Both the position numbers and the translations under genes were made by a program. Below are positions 1 to 12,300 of a stretch of 64,000 nucleotides of DNA, piece after piece (position 1 is the first letter of the stretch; each line of letters opens with the position of its first letter). This stretch comes from Paulownia fortunei (Eukaryota; Streptophyta; Magnoliopsida; Lamiales; Paulowniaceae). The notes below the pieces were generated by a model, which was not told the origin of the DNA, did not search any database, and saw nothing but the letters and a program-made list of their open reading frames with translations. The stretch covers positions 8,494,001-8,558,000 of the forward strand of contig CM033124.1 of NCBI GenBank assembly GCA_019321725.1, read 5' to 3'.

Positions 1-1322
1 TCCCATATACCCCGATTTTATGAGTTCATATGGTGCTAAGTGTCAAACAACACCCATCAAACATTCATGCAGATAGAGCATCAAGATGTCCCATGACTCA
101 TGGCCAGCATAATGACGATTCCATCCCACGAGCATCTATGCTTAGTAGAGATCATAACTTTCCAACACAAGACTATCCTACGAGTCATGGCCATTGATCA
201 AGTGCGGTGGCTGTCATTATGTCTCTAGATTTGATGGTAGGCATGGAACAATAGGTCCTACCCAACTTGAACATTTTTTTTGAAATCGAATTCTATTAAA
301 AATTCTTTTACTTAATTTCGTAAATTAAGTAAGGTTTAATTTTATCCAAAACCTTATCATTTTAAAATTAGGTTGCTTATTTAATGCATAACATCATAAT
401 ATAATTGTGCAAGCATAAAAGCATTAAATAAAATCCTAAGTATGCATCTAATGCATACTTAAATAAATGGATGATTATGAACCAGTCTTATGCGGTCCAT
501 TTGAGCTGAAAATAAACCTAATGTCAATCTAAGGGTAATAAAATAGAATGAAACCTATTCTATTACATAATTATATCTCATACAATCATGAGCCTTCATT
601 TAAACCTCCTTCTTGATTCTCATTCGTCTTCTGAAGAAAAAGAACAAACTTTACCACCTATTCTACTCCCTTGGCAAAAAAATAAATAATTTATATAGAT
701 GGAATAAGAGGTTTGTAGGCCCCATTTTAAAATCCAAAAATATTAAATAAAACCAATCACATTAGTCCAATGGATCATGATCATCTTGTACATGCTCATA
801 ATAAACATCACATGCAATTATCAAAATATGTGAATTTACCAAGTTGTTCAATGTAATTTTTGACTTGGGATAATTTTTAATTATTTAAAAAATATTTTTT
901 CTTTGAAAAATAATTTTTTAGAAATTATTAAAATTAATATTTAATTTTAAAATTCCAAAAAATTAAAATAAAACAAATTTGAAAAATGACATGACGAGCA
1001 GCACAATGACTGCCTATCGTGCACGCGTACCAGCACACTACTGCGCACAATGGCAGCAGCCCCTACTTTTCGTCACTGGGTACTGCGCGCAGCCGTCTGG
1101 TGTCCCACACCCGACATGCATGCAGCCTATTTTTTATGCCCTTTTTTCTTATTTTAATATTTAAACAATTTAAATAAAATAATTAAATAAAATCCCAATC
1201 ATCAATTGCAATAATCATGCAAAATCAAATTTAGCATGCTAAACATGAATTTAAACAATTTAAATCATGAACTCACAAATTTGAAATTCACTAAATAAGC
1301 AAAACTGTGACTCTGATACCAT
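1..1322 (-). mobile_element. Copia-1 untranslated leader (partial, runs off the window)
   Basis: This stretch aligns by eye with the leader of Copia-3 (39,600 onward): both share the phrase around 'ttttatgagyycatatggt' and the same order of landmarks, including a GC-rich patch (979-1,135 here, 40,558-40,745 there). It ends at a primer binding site and then an LTR, so it is the region between LTR and gag of a minus-strand copia element. Its gag and pol lie to the left of the window. No convincing protein is encoded; the 61-codon frame in the GC-rich patch has no recognisable domain. Confidence 0.75.
1310..1321 (-). other. Primer binding site of Copia-1 (initiator Met tRNA type)
   Basis: On the minus strand this reads TGGTATCAGAGT, one base from TGGTATCAGAGC, the usual plant primer site complementary to initiator methionine tRNA. 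It directly follows the LTR end (TG of the LTR at 1,323 on the plus strand), which fixes the orientation of the element. Confidence 0.85.
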
Positions 1323-1861
1323 TGTTGAGTTCGCTATATTCCTAGGGGCATGTGTAGCCAAAAATTATAATTTTTATGAAACATAAATTTATCAAATACA
1401 TTTATTCCCTCGATTCAAAGTGATTCTAACGATTGCTCTTATTCAAGTGAATATATATATATATAAATATATTCAATTTGGATCATACCGTTTGTCCACT
1501 CTGATTGTTATAAGGAATGAAGTAATCAATTTCTTATTTGAACTCACAGGGATCCACATGTCTCCCCTCTATTAGGTTCATAATTTAAAAAGTAACACCA
1601 ATTAAAAAGATTCGCTAGTATCCTTAAAATTATTTTTTAATCTAGAACCGGAATAAAATTTTACCTTTAATCCAAATGATGGATCAAGAACAAGCTTTTA
1701 AAAATAATAATGATCGATTCTTTCAATTCTTGAAATTTAGATATGAAAAGAATATCAAGAAACCTATTTTCTTTAAAGAACAAGAAAATCAAGATTTTTA
1801 GGAAAACACTTTTCTTTTTCTTTCTTTTCTTTTCTTTTTCTTGGAGATCAAAATAGAAGAC
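1323..1861 (-). repeat. Copia-1 5' LTR, first part (split by the Tekay insertion)
   Basis: The LTR begins TGTTGAGTTC next to the primer site and is cut at 1,861 by the Tekay-type element. The rest resumes after 15,327. The two parts total about 2.07 kb, the same length as the LTRs of Copia-2 and Copia-3. A pyrimidine-rich tract lies at 1,805-1,843. Confidence 0.75.
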
Positions 1862-4679
1862 TGTAATACCCAAACCTCACACTAATCACTTGGCCAATAT
1901 GATTCATTCACTACATGCTACTTATATGCTAATTTGCATTAACATCTACATGACATCTTATATAGCATTCTTAATCGTTAGACCTCCAATACTATCATAT
2001 GATGTTAGTGGTTGGCATCCTATAACCTAATTAAGTAATTCTATATTTAGATAAGATAAAGAATAGATTGATCAATATGGTGGATATTCATAGGCTATAT
2101 GTTATAATTTTAGAAGTGTTAAATGTGTTACTAGTAAGCATATATGATTCGATTTAATTAGATCGTGATATTTTAAAGGTTCCATAGATTAACATACTTG
2201 GGATATCGGATATGATATAGTGTGATTTAAGTATCATAATACAAGGTTCATATGTGCATGTGATTTTAGAAAATAAAAACTAGATAATCATTTAAGAATC
2301 GGATGTTGACCGGGTTGGAGATCAAATGAACGGTTAACAAATTAGGGCATAATGTATTATCCGATCATACAAAAATTAAAGTAGATTGTAGATAGATAAA
2401 TAAGTAATGAGAAACACTAGATTAGGGATTCATAATGTGTGAATAACATCATATTTGAATCACCACTTGACATCTCAAGCTTTGCCACCTCAAGCTTCCA
2501 CTTCAACCTTTCTTCATTTCTATCCTTGAACCACGACCAAAAAACTATTTTCTGAGCTATTTCACCTCCAAAACCTTCATATTGAATTTTAGAAATTGTT
2601 CTCAAGTAATTCCAAGTAAAGAAAAAAGTGACGGAAGCAAAGGGAAGTAAGGAGGAGCAAGTAGAAGCTAAAATCTGTGTATAGGTGAGCTTAACTCATG
2701 TTTTTGATTTATGTTCTTGAATTGTCTGAGGGTTTATGATTTTTAAAACTTATATTATGGTTTATAATCATGTTGGGATGTTATTTATGGTCTTATAATC
2801 CACAAAAGAGGGAGTTTTAGTTACAAAATTGCAATAGAATTCACTAGAGATAGAAACTGTATACTTGCTGGTTTTTATTTTTAAAGCTTTATATATGTGT
2901 AATAATTTGATTAAACCTATATATTTCACCATATATGTGTTTATATATGATTTTAGGTGATTTATATAAGTTTGAAGAGGTTATAAATTGAAATATAGTT
3001 TGATATATAAAGAGACACTCAAAACTGTCATGATAGAACTTACATTTTTTGTGTGTGATAAGTAGGCGGCTGGTTTTGCTGAGGTAAATCAGTGATTTTA
3101 GGCAATTATAAAATATTATTACATTGATATACAAATTATCTAAGTGTGGTAAAAATATGGGAGTAATTGGATATACTTAGGGATGTCAAAGTTATCATGC
3201 AACTAAATTGGACAGCAATAAAATATGAAAATGTGAATCTGTCCAATTTTATAACTTAGTATATTTCAACCTAGACATGTTGTTATTGAGTGGTAACAAT
3301 TAGGTACATGATATTAGAGTTATAGTACTTCAATTATATGATGTTCACATGTATCTATGATGAGAAATTAAGGTATTTGAGGGACTAGATTAGCTTCTAG
3401 TTTGTGAAAGCATGATTGTTACTAGATAGCTTGGTGTTTAAGGTCTTAGTATGATATTTTATGCTTTCAACTTGCCAAATTGGGAATGGCGCTTGATGTT
3501 GGGTAATATTACAGTATATTTTACATCTAAGATTGGAGGGGAAAAATAAACAAATCTATACTAAGCCACCAATCATGTGAAAGATAAGTAAAGATCCATT
3601 TACAACTACAATGTATGAATATAGTATGTCTTGAAACATGTTGAAAGCAAGATGACTTGCATTTCGTATTAAACATGCCATTCATGAGCATTTACATGTG
3701 CATGCACGACATATGCATATATTGGGGGTTCTTGCATGCACTTTACAATTTGAGACATGATTTTAAAAAAGAAAATATTTTGGTTGACCACTACTAGTGT
3801 ACCGAGGTATGAGAGGCATGCTTATGTGATATTTTAGGGCACCATGAGTTTTATTTCTCGGAGGATCATAAGGGTTGATAGGGGGTGTGCCTCTAGTGGT
3901 CACGAGATGGTGGACCACTTGATTGTGCCCTTATTAACTCCGCTAGTGAGAAGACTTCTAGAGGATCACAGTGGAAGACATGGGGTGGACCTCTGATTAT
4001 CCCAGGAGATGGCCCTTGGACTGAGATAATTTGTTTATAGCAACGTGATTATTGATATTGTTCAGACCTCTATCCAGTGCATGGTAAGTGGGCCAAGGGC
4101 CCAATAAATGAAGTGATTTTTAATAAAAACTCTTTGATTTATGAGTTCTCAAATTTGACACATTTATAGCCTCATATCTTAGAGATGAATTGTGTGAGAT
4201 TTTATATCATACTCTTGCCATGCATGATTTTTACTTATTGAGCGTTAGTTCATGTAATTCATGCATTGTAAGTGAACATGGTGAGACTTGAGACCTCTGG
4301 TTTACTAGCTAGCAGTGGAGCTCCTACAGGCTTTCAAAGATCAATGTACTTGGATGATGACCTATTGGCCTATTTTGTGGGTTGTGCTTTTGATTTTACA
4401 GTTATTGTATTATATGAGTGACTTTATCCTGTATATCACTTTCAAAACTTCTTTATGATAGAGAGTTTGAGTTTGTGATGATTTTGATAGACCAAGTTAA
4501 TGTTTAATAACTCCCTATGTATATACAGTGTTATAGGATATGAAAGCACTTTACTTTTATCAATGTTTTGTTGAACTAACTAGAAAAAAAAAGTTATACA
4601 TACGCATACCTGCACAAATTTTGTTGCACAAGTTGTTTATATATATATATATTTATACATATTGTTGGGAGGTTGTGCA
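1862..4679 (+). repeat. Tekay 5' LTR
   Basis: The LTR runs from TGTAATACCC to GTTGTGCA and matches the second copy that starts at 9,395. It ends 5 bases before the primer binding site. The 62-, 81- and similar-length frames inside it are accidental and have no domains. Confidence 0.9.
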
Positions 4680-4684
4680 AAGAG

Positions 4685-4696
4685 TGGTATCAGAGC
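4685..4696 (+). other. Tekay primer binding site (initiator Met tRNA)
   Basis: The sequence TGGTATCAGAGC is an exact match to the plant Met-iCAT primer site and lies 5 bases after the LTR end. Confidence 0.93.
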
Positions 4697-4846
4697 CCAA
4701 ATCTTGATTTTGTGGACTGTCCATATACATGATCTTAGAACTTGTGGAGTACAGCCATGCTAGTAAGTTTTATTTTATGTTATAATGCATTATCTATTTC
4801 TTGAATTATATTGGCCGGTTGTTATAAACAAAATGGTATTGCAGTC

Positions 4847-5908
4847 ATGGTGAGAATAAGGGGTGAAAGTAGTAGTGGAGCCAGAACCCCAGGAGAGCAG
4901 ACACCTATTATGAATAATGATCATGATGTTATCATTAATCGACTTATAGAGCTTGTTGAACGACAATCAGAACAAATTTAGCAACTTACCCAGTAGAGGG
5001 ATATGGGTGGACAACCAAGGGCTGAAATGCTTCAACCACAACTCCGAGTAGAACATATGGAGATAGTTGGGGAAAGATTTAGAAAACTGAACCCACTGGT
5101 GTTTGAGGATGCACTAGATCCTACAGCTACTGAAGATTGGTTCAGAACTCTTGAAAATATGTTTCACTACAGTAGAGTTTCAGAAGAAGAGAAAGTGATG
5201 TGTGCATCCTTTATGCTTCGAGGTAGTGCTGGACATTAGTGGGATACAGTGAGGAGCATCGAAGACACTACTGTCATGACTTGGGATAGATTCAAAGATT
5301 TATTTTGAAATAAATACTTTAGAGCTCCAGTTCGTGCAATGAAGATGAATGAATTTATATACCTACGACAAGGAACTATAACAGTTGGAGAATACATTTG
5401 TAAGTTTGAATAGCTATCCAGATTTGCCACATATATGGTCAGCACTGATACATTGAAAGTTGAAAGATTTCTTGAAGGCTTGAGACTAGAGCTATATAGA
5501 GATGTGAATATGGCAGGAATCCAAGGAGTGACATACTCACAAATTGCTGAGAGAGCTTTAGTAGCAGAATAAGCTGAACTTAAAATTTCTAGTGCTCAAG
5601 AGATTCGATGCCAATTTAAGCAAGGACAGAGGCAACGATGGGTTGGAAATAGAAAGAAGTAACCATTTCAAATGCAGAATCAAAAATCTAAATTCCAATC
5701 TGGACAAGGGCAACAACAGTGGGATCAGAGTAAGCATACAAAGATTGATCGAGGCAAAGCACCGATGTCGTAACCTGTTTGTCCTAAATATAGTGGTCAC
5801 CATAGTGGAGTCTGCCCAACGGAGACTAGAACTTGCTTTGTATGTGGGAAGGTTGGACATATTGCCAGAGTATGTCCAGATAATCCAAATCTAATAGGAC
5901 AAAGAAAA
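4847..5908 (+). pseudogene. gag: Tekay gag (capsid and nucleocapsid), broken
   Basis: Gag forms the virus-like particle and binds element RNA. The chosen ATG at 4,847 is the first one after the primer site and opens a frame running through the capsid region (for example FRKLNPLVFEDALDPTATED at about 5,078-5,137 and a TWDRFKDLF motif near 5,280). The nucleocapsid zinc knuckle CFVCGKVGHIARVC (CX2CX4HX4C) is intact at 5,835-5,876, preceded by a second cysteine/histidine cluster from 5,781. Stops occur near 4,979, 4,994, 5,239, 5,307, 5,413 and 5,571, and a frame shift separates the capsid from the knuckle. The order of motifs is normal for chromovirus gag. Protease follows directly at 5,909 onward. 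Confidence 0.88.
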
Positions 5909-8900
5909 ATGTCAGGTAGAGTCTTTACCATCACTAGATCAGATGCTGAGGCGAATCCATCAGTGGTAACAAGTAAATTCTCTATCTTTGGTACTCTAGT
6001 ATTTGTATGGTTTGATTCTGGAGCTACACACTCATTTGTATCCATAAAGTATGTGAAGAGGCTGGGTAGAGTACTTGATACTGTTGAGGTCAGTTACAAT
6101 GTGAAAAATTCCTTCTGGAGATTCAAAATAAACTAACCATATTTTAAGAGATTGTGCTATTCCCAATGAAAATACAAAACTCTATGTTGATTTAATTGTA
6201 TTGACCATGAATGACTATGATATGATTTTGGAAATGGATTGGTTGTCAAAGTATTGTGCTATAATAGATTGTCTGAGAAAGACAATAACTTTTCAACCTT
6301 CTGATGAGGAACTATTCACCTTTATTGGAATCGTAACAAGTTTCAAATTCCCAATTATATCAACATTAAAAGCACAAAGATTATTAGATAGTAGTTGTGA
6401 AGGATATTTGGCGAGTGTTATGAGCATTGAAGAACAACACCATCCTATCCTTAATGAAGTGCCAAGTGTTCAGGAATATCCAGAAGTATTTCCTGATGAT
6501 TTTCCTGGATTACTATTAGACTGTGAGATAGAGTTTGTCATTGAACTAGATCCAGGAACACATCCAATATCTAAAGCTCCATACCGAATGACACCAGTTG
6601 AGTTGAAAGAATTAAAGATACCAATATAGGAATTATTAGATAAAGGTTTTATCAAATCTAGCTTTTCACAATGGGGTGCATCGGTTTTATTTGTGCGTAA
6701 AAAAGATGGTACAATGCAATTGTGTATAGACTATCGAGATTTAAATAAAGTTACAATCAAGAATAAGTATCCTCTGCTTAGAATAGAAGACTTATTTGAT
6801 CAGCTCCAAGGTGTATCTATATTTTTAAAAATTGATCTGCGATCTGGGTACCATCAACTAAAAATAAAAGAGTATGATGTCATCAAGACAACATTTAGCA
6901 TGAGATATAGATATTATGAATATTTGGTAATGCCATTTAGGTTGACAAATGCTCTAGCAGCTTTTATGGATTTGATGAATTGGGTATTTAAAAATTTTCT
7001 TGATAGATTTGTTATTATGTTTATTGATGATATCCTGATTTCCTCTAGCATAAAAGAAGAGCATGGTGAATATCTAACAATAGTTTTAGAGGTTTTGAAA
7101 GAGAAACAACTATATGCTAAATTTAAGAAATGTGAATTTTGGATTGATCGAGTGGTATTCCTAGGACATATAATATCAGGAGGAGGAATATTTGTAAATC
7201 CAAATAAAGTAGAAGCTATTAATAGTTGGTTACAACCTACTAATCTTTCAGAAGTATGAAGTTTTCTGGGTTTAGCTGGATATTACCGTAGATTTGTGGA
7301 AGGATTCTCCAAGATAGCTTCTCCTTTGACACAATTAACCAGAAAATGTGTGACATTTAAATGGACGGATGCTTGTGAGAAAAGTTTTCAGGAATTGAAG
7401 AAGAGGTTAATTTCAGCTCCTATTCTTTTTATTCAATCTGGTACTGGAGGCTTTGTGGTTTATAGTGATGCTTCAAAAAGTGGGTTGGGATGTGTATTGA
7501 TGTAAAATGGTAAAGTAGTTGCACATGCGTTCAAACAGTTTAAAGAGTATGAAAAGAATTATCCCACACATGATTTAGAGCTTGTTGCGGTGGTATTTGC
7601 ACTTAAGATATAGAGACATTATTTGTATGGTGAACGATGTGAGATATATACTGATCACAAGAGCTTAAAATATTTCTTCACTAAAAAAGGGTTAAATATG
7701 CAACAACGAAGATGGTTGGAGTTAGTGAAAGATTATGATTATGTTATCAACTATCATCCCAGTAAGGCTAATATTGTGGCTGATGCATTAAGTAGGAAAT
7801 CAACACAAAATACCTCAGCTTTAGCTTTTACTCAAAAACCAGAGTTAATTGAACTACATAAAATGAATGTAGAGATTGTACAATAATGATCAATAGAGGC
7901 CAAATTTGCAGCTTTGACACTCCATCTGACTTTGATTGATAGAATTTAATAGGGACAACAAGTTGATGAATATGTTACTAAAATGATGAAAGATATGTCT
8001 TTAGAAACGTTTTCTGATTTTCAGATATCAGAGAATGGTATCTTGTGGTTCTGAAAAGGTTATATGTGCCTAATGTGGATAATATTCAGGAGGATATTTT
8101 GATAAAGACACATTCAATGCCATATTCAGTACATCTAGGAGCTACTAAAATGTATAGAGATTTGATAACGCATTACTGGTGCCTAGGTACGAAAAGAGAT
8201 ATTGCTCAATTTGTAGAACAATTTTGACATGTCAACAAATAAAGGCAGAACATCAAAGACTAGCAGGAATCTTACAACCTTTATTTATTCCATAATAGAA
8301 ATGGGAAAGAATTACTATGGATTTCGTATCGAGATTACCCAATACAGTTAAAGGTCATGATGTTATTTGTGTTATTGTTGATAGGCTAACTAAATGTGCT
8401 CACTTTCTTCCAATATCTTCCACTTATTCCATAGACCGTTATGCACAGATATATATACATGAAGTGATCAGACTTCATGGGGTACCACTATCTATTATTT
8501 TTTATAGAGATTGAAGGTTTCTGTCTATGTTCTGGAAGAGTTTACACAAGGCATTGGGAGCACAATTAAAATTTAGTACTGCATATCATCCTCAAAATGA
8601 TGAACAATCAGAGCAAACAATACAAATATTAGAAAATATGCTTAGAGCTTGTGTATTAGATTTTCATGGTCAAGGAGCAAATTTTTACCTTTAGGGGAAT
8701 TCTCTTATAATAAAAGCTATCAGTACACTATTAGAATGACCCCCTATGAAGCATTATATGGTAAAAAATGTAGATCTCCAGTTCAGTGGGATAAAGTTGG
8801 TGAAAATAAGATTTTGGGCCTAAATATGATTCGAGAAATGACAGAAGTTACGACACAAATTCATCAACGAATGCAGACTGCCCTAAGCCAACAAAAAAGT

Positions 8901-9355
8901 TATGCTAATCAAAGAAGAAGAATGTTAGAATTTGTAGTAAGAGATCAAGTATTTCTGAAGGTATCTCCAATGATGGGGATTATGCGGTTTGGAAAGAAAG
9001 AAAGCTAAGTCCTAGATATATTGGTCTATTTCATATTATTGAATAAATTGAGAATGTTGCTTACAAACTCGACCTACATGGATCAATGTCTCAAGTGCAC
9101 AATGTATTTCATGTATCCATGTTGAGAAAATATATTGCAAATCCATCTTATATTATGAAGAATGAACCTATAGAGTTGAAAGAAGATTTGAGTTATGAAG
9201 AAAGACCAGTAGAGATTTTTTTACGAGAAGAAAAACAACTCAAAAATAAAATGATCCCATTGGTTAAAGTATTATGGAGAAATCAATCAACATAATAAAC
9301 TACTTGGGAAAGGGAAGATGATATGAAAGTTAAGTATTTAGAATTCTTTCGGTAA
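5909..9355 (+). pseudogene. pol: Tekay pol: protease, RT, RNase H, integrase, chromodomain (broken)
   Basis: Pol carries out particle maturation, reverse transcription and integration. Protease has the active-site motif DSGATHSF at 6,014. RT shows YRDLNK (near 6,732), the block around SGYHQLKI (near 6,843) and the catalytic FIDDIL at 7,020. RNase H has [10 protein letters not shown] near 7,461 and TDHKSLKYF near 7,651. Integrase shows the zinc-binding HLGATKMYRD region (8,128 onward) and the core starting MDFVSRLP at 8,317. The C-terminal chromodomain is recognisable from 9,220 (IPLVKVLWRN then TWEREDDMK), ending with TAA at 9,353. This domain is the hallmark of chromoviruses, which tend to insert in heterochromatin. 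Several stops (for example 6,627, 7,257, 7,503, 7,610 and 8,512) and frameshifts show that the copy is dead. Confidence 0.92.
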
Positions 9356-9381
9356 GTAAATTTCGAGGATGAAATTTTAAT

Positions 9382-9394
9382 AAGAAGGGGAAGA
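9382..9394 (+). other. Tekay polypurine tract
   Basis: The purine run AAGAAGGGGAAGA lies immediately before the 3' LTR and is the expected plus-strand primer for reverse transcription. Confidence 0.88.
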
Positions 9395-12300
9395 TGTAAT
9401 ATCCAAACCTCACACAACTCACTTGGCCAATATGATTCATGCACTACATGCTACTTATATGCTAATTTTCATTAACATCTACATGAAATCTTATATAGCA
9501 TTCTTAATCGTTAGACTTCCAATACTATCACATGATGTTAGTGGTTGAGATCCTATAACCTAATTAAGTAATTCTATATTTAGATAAGATAAAGAATAGA
9601 TTGATCAATATAGTGGATATTCATAGGTTATATGTTATAATTTTAGAAGTGTTAAAGGTTCCACTAGTAAACTTATATAATTTGATTTAATTAGATCGAG
9701 ATGTTTTAAAGGTATACATCCATAGATTAACATACCTGGAATATCGGACATGATATAGTTTAATTTAAGTGTCATAATACAAGGTTCATATGTTCATGTA
9801 ATTTTAGAAAATGAAAACTAGACAATCATTTGAGAATCGGATGTTGATCGGTTTGGAGATCGAATGAACGGTTAAGAAATTAGGGCATAATGTATTATCC
9901 GATCATACGAAAATTAAAGTAGATTGTAGATAGATAAATAAGTAATGAGAAACACTTGATTAAGGCTACATACTATGTGAATAACATCATATTTGAATCA
10001 CCACTTGACTTCTCAAGCTTCCACCTCAACCTTTCTTCATTTCAAGTAAAGAAAAAAGTGATGGAAGCAAAAGGAAGTAAGGAGGAGCAAGTAGAAGCTA
10101 AAATCTGTGCATAAGTGAGCTGAACTCATGTTTTTTATTTATGTTCTTGAATTGTCTGAGGGTTTATGATTTTTCAAGCTTATATTATGGTTTATAATCA
10201 TGTTAGATATTATTTATGGTCTTATAATCCACAAAGATGGATTTTTAGTTACAAAATCACAATAGAATTAACTAGGGACAGAAACTGTATATTTGCTCGT
10301 TTTTGTTTTCAAGCTTTATATATGTGTAATAATTTGATTAAAACCTATATATGTCACTATATATGAGTTTATATATGAGTTTAGATGATGTATGTAAGTT
10401 TGGAGAGGTTATAAATTGAAATATGGTTTGCTATTTAAAGAGACACTCAAAATCGTCATGATAGAACTTATAATTTTTGTGTTGTGATAAGTAGGCTGGT
10501 TTTGTTGAGGTTAATCAGTGGTTTTTGTAATACGCAATTCCTCACACTACTCACTTGGCCAATGTGATTTATGAATTACATGCTACTTATATGCTAATTT
10601 GTATTAATATTTACATGGCATCTTATATAACATTCTTAATCGTTAGTCCTCTAATGCTATCACATAATATTAGTGGTTGAGATCTTATAATCTAAGTAAG
10701 AAATTCAATATTTAGATAAGTGAAAGAATAGATTGGTCAATCTATTAGATATTCATAGGTTATATGTTATAATTTTAGAAGTAATTAAAGGTATTACTAG
10801 TAAGCTAATATGTTTCGATTAAACTAGATCAAGGTGTTTTAAAAGTATACATCCATAAAGTAATAATACTTAAGATATTAAACATGATGTAATTTCATTT
10901 AAGTGTCATATTTCAAGGTCCATGTGTTCATACGATTTTAGAGATGAAAACTAAACAATCTATTTAAGAATCTGATGTCAATCGATTTAAAGATCAAATC
11001 AATGGTTAAGAAATTAGGGTAGAATTTATTATCCGATAGTATAAAAATTAAAATAAGTTGTAAATAAAGAAATAAATACTGAGAAACACCATATTAGATT
11101 TATGTAAGTTGTGTATAACATCAGATTTAACCACCATTTGACATCTCAAGCTTTGCCACTTCATGTTTTTTTATTAAGCTCAAGCTAACACCTCAAACTC
11201 TTCACACTTAAACCATGACCACACCCTCATTTCAGCTATTTTCAGCTTCTAAACACACACCATAAGGTCTCCAAGTGCTCCAAATTGATTCCAAGTTGAA
11301 ATAAAAGCAAGAAAATCAAAGGAGAAGTGATTACCATCAAGTTTAACCTCAAAATCTGCATAGCTAACACTTTTCTACGATTTTACCTTTAGTTTTTAGA
11401 TTATTCTGAATGGGTTTATTGTTTATTAAGCTTTTCATATCTCTTATAAAAGTGTTAGGAAGTTTTTAGTTAGACTTTGGTGTATAAAGAAAGGATATTT
11501 GATGACAAACACTTAATAGGAAATACTTGTGGCAAAAACTATCACCTTACTGTTTTCTTGTGTTTTAGGATTCAAACGTGTATGGTATGCTGAATAAAAC
11601 CTATAATTATTATCATTTACATGTTTATATATGATTTAAGAGTATTGGAATGAATTTGGATTGGTTAGAAATTGAAATAGAGCATGATATTGGACAAACA
11701 CTCAAACTACCAAAGTAGTAAAATTTATTTTGATGTGATGTGAAGGTGACTGAATTAGGGGAGCTAAATCTATGAGTTTTGGAAATAATATGACCTTGTT
11801 GTTCCTTTTATACGTTATCTAAGTTTTTTAAAAATTCGGGAGTGATTGAATATACTTAAGGGTGCCAAAACCATTAATGTCATGAAGTGCGCAAAACTGT
11901 GATGGTAGGAAAAATCTGTTTCAGTATGCTGTGAAGGGAGCTGAACTTGGGAAGCGATACCCGTGTGTTTTAGCCATTATATGACATGATTATATTATTT
12001 TTATGTTATCTAGGTGTGATAAAAATTAGGGAGTGAATGAATATGTCTAAGGGTGTCAAAATTATCATGCAAATTAATGTGGCATCAAGAAAATGTGAAG
12101 TTGTGAATCTGTCCTATTTGGTTCATTAACATGTTCCAACATAGATGTGGTGCATTTGATCCCTAAAATTTAGAGAGATATTATAAGAGTTATAACACAT
12201 CAATTAAGTGAGGTTAGGATATATTTAAGATGTGGAACAAAGGTTTATAAAAGGTTGTATTTGATTATAGTTTCTAAGTGGTAAGGTTGTTTAGTTAAAT

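Noticed and set aside
979..1164. 61-codon GC-rich frame as a gene
   Set aside because: It falls in a copia leader; the matching leader of Copia-3 does not keep the frame.
5558..5860. 100-codon frames on both strands near the Tekay gag
   Set aside because: They are out-of-frame readings of the broken gag; the zinc knuckle sits in a different frame.
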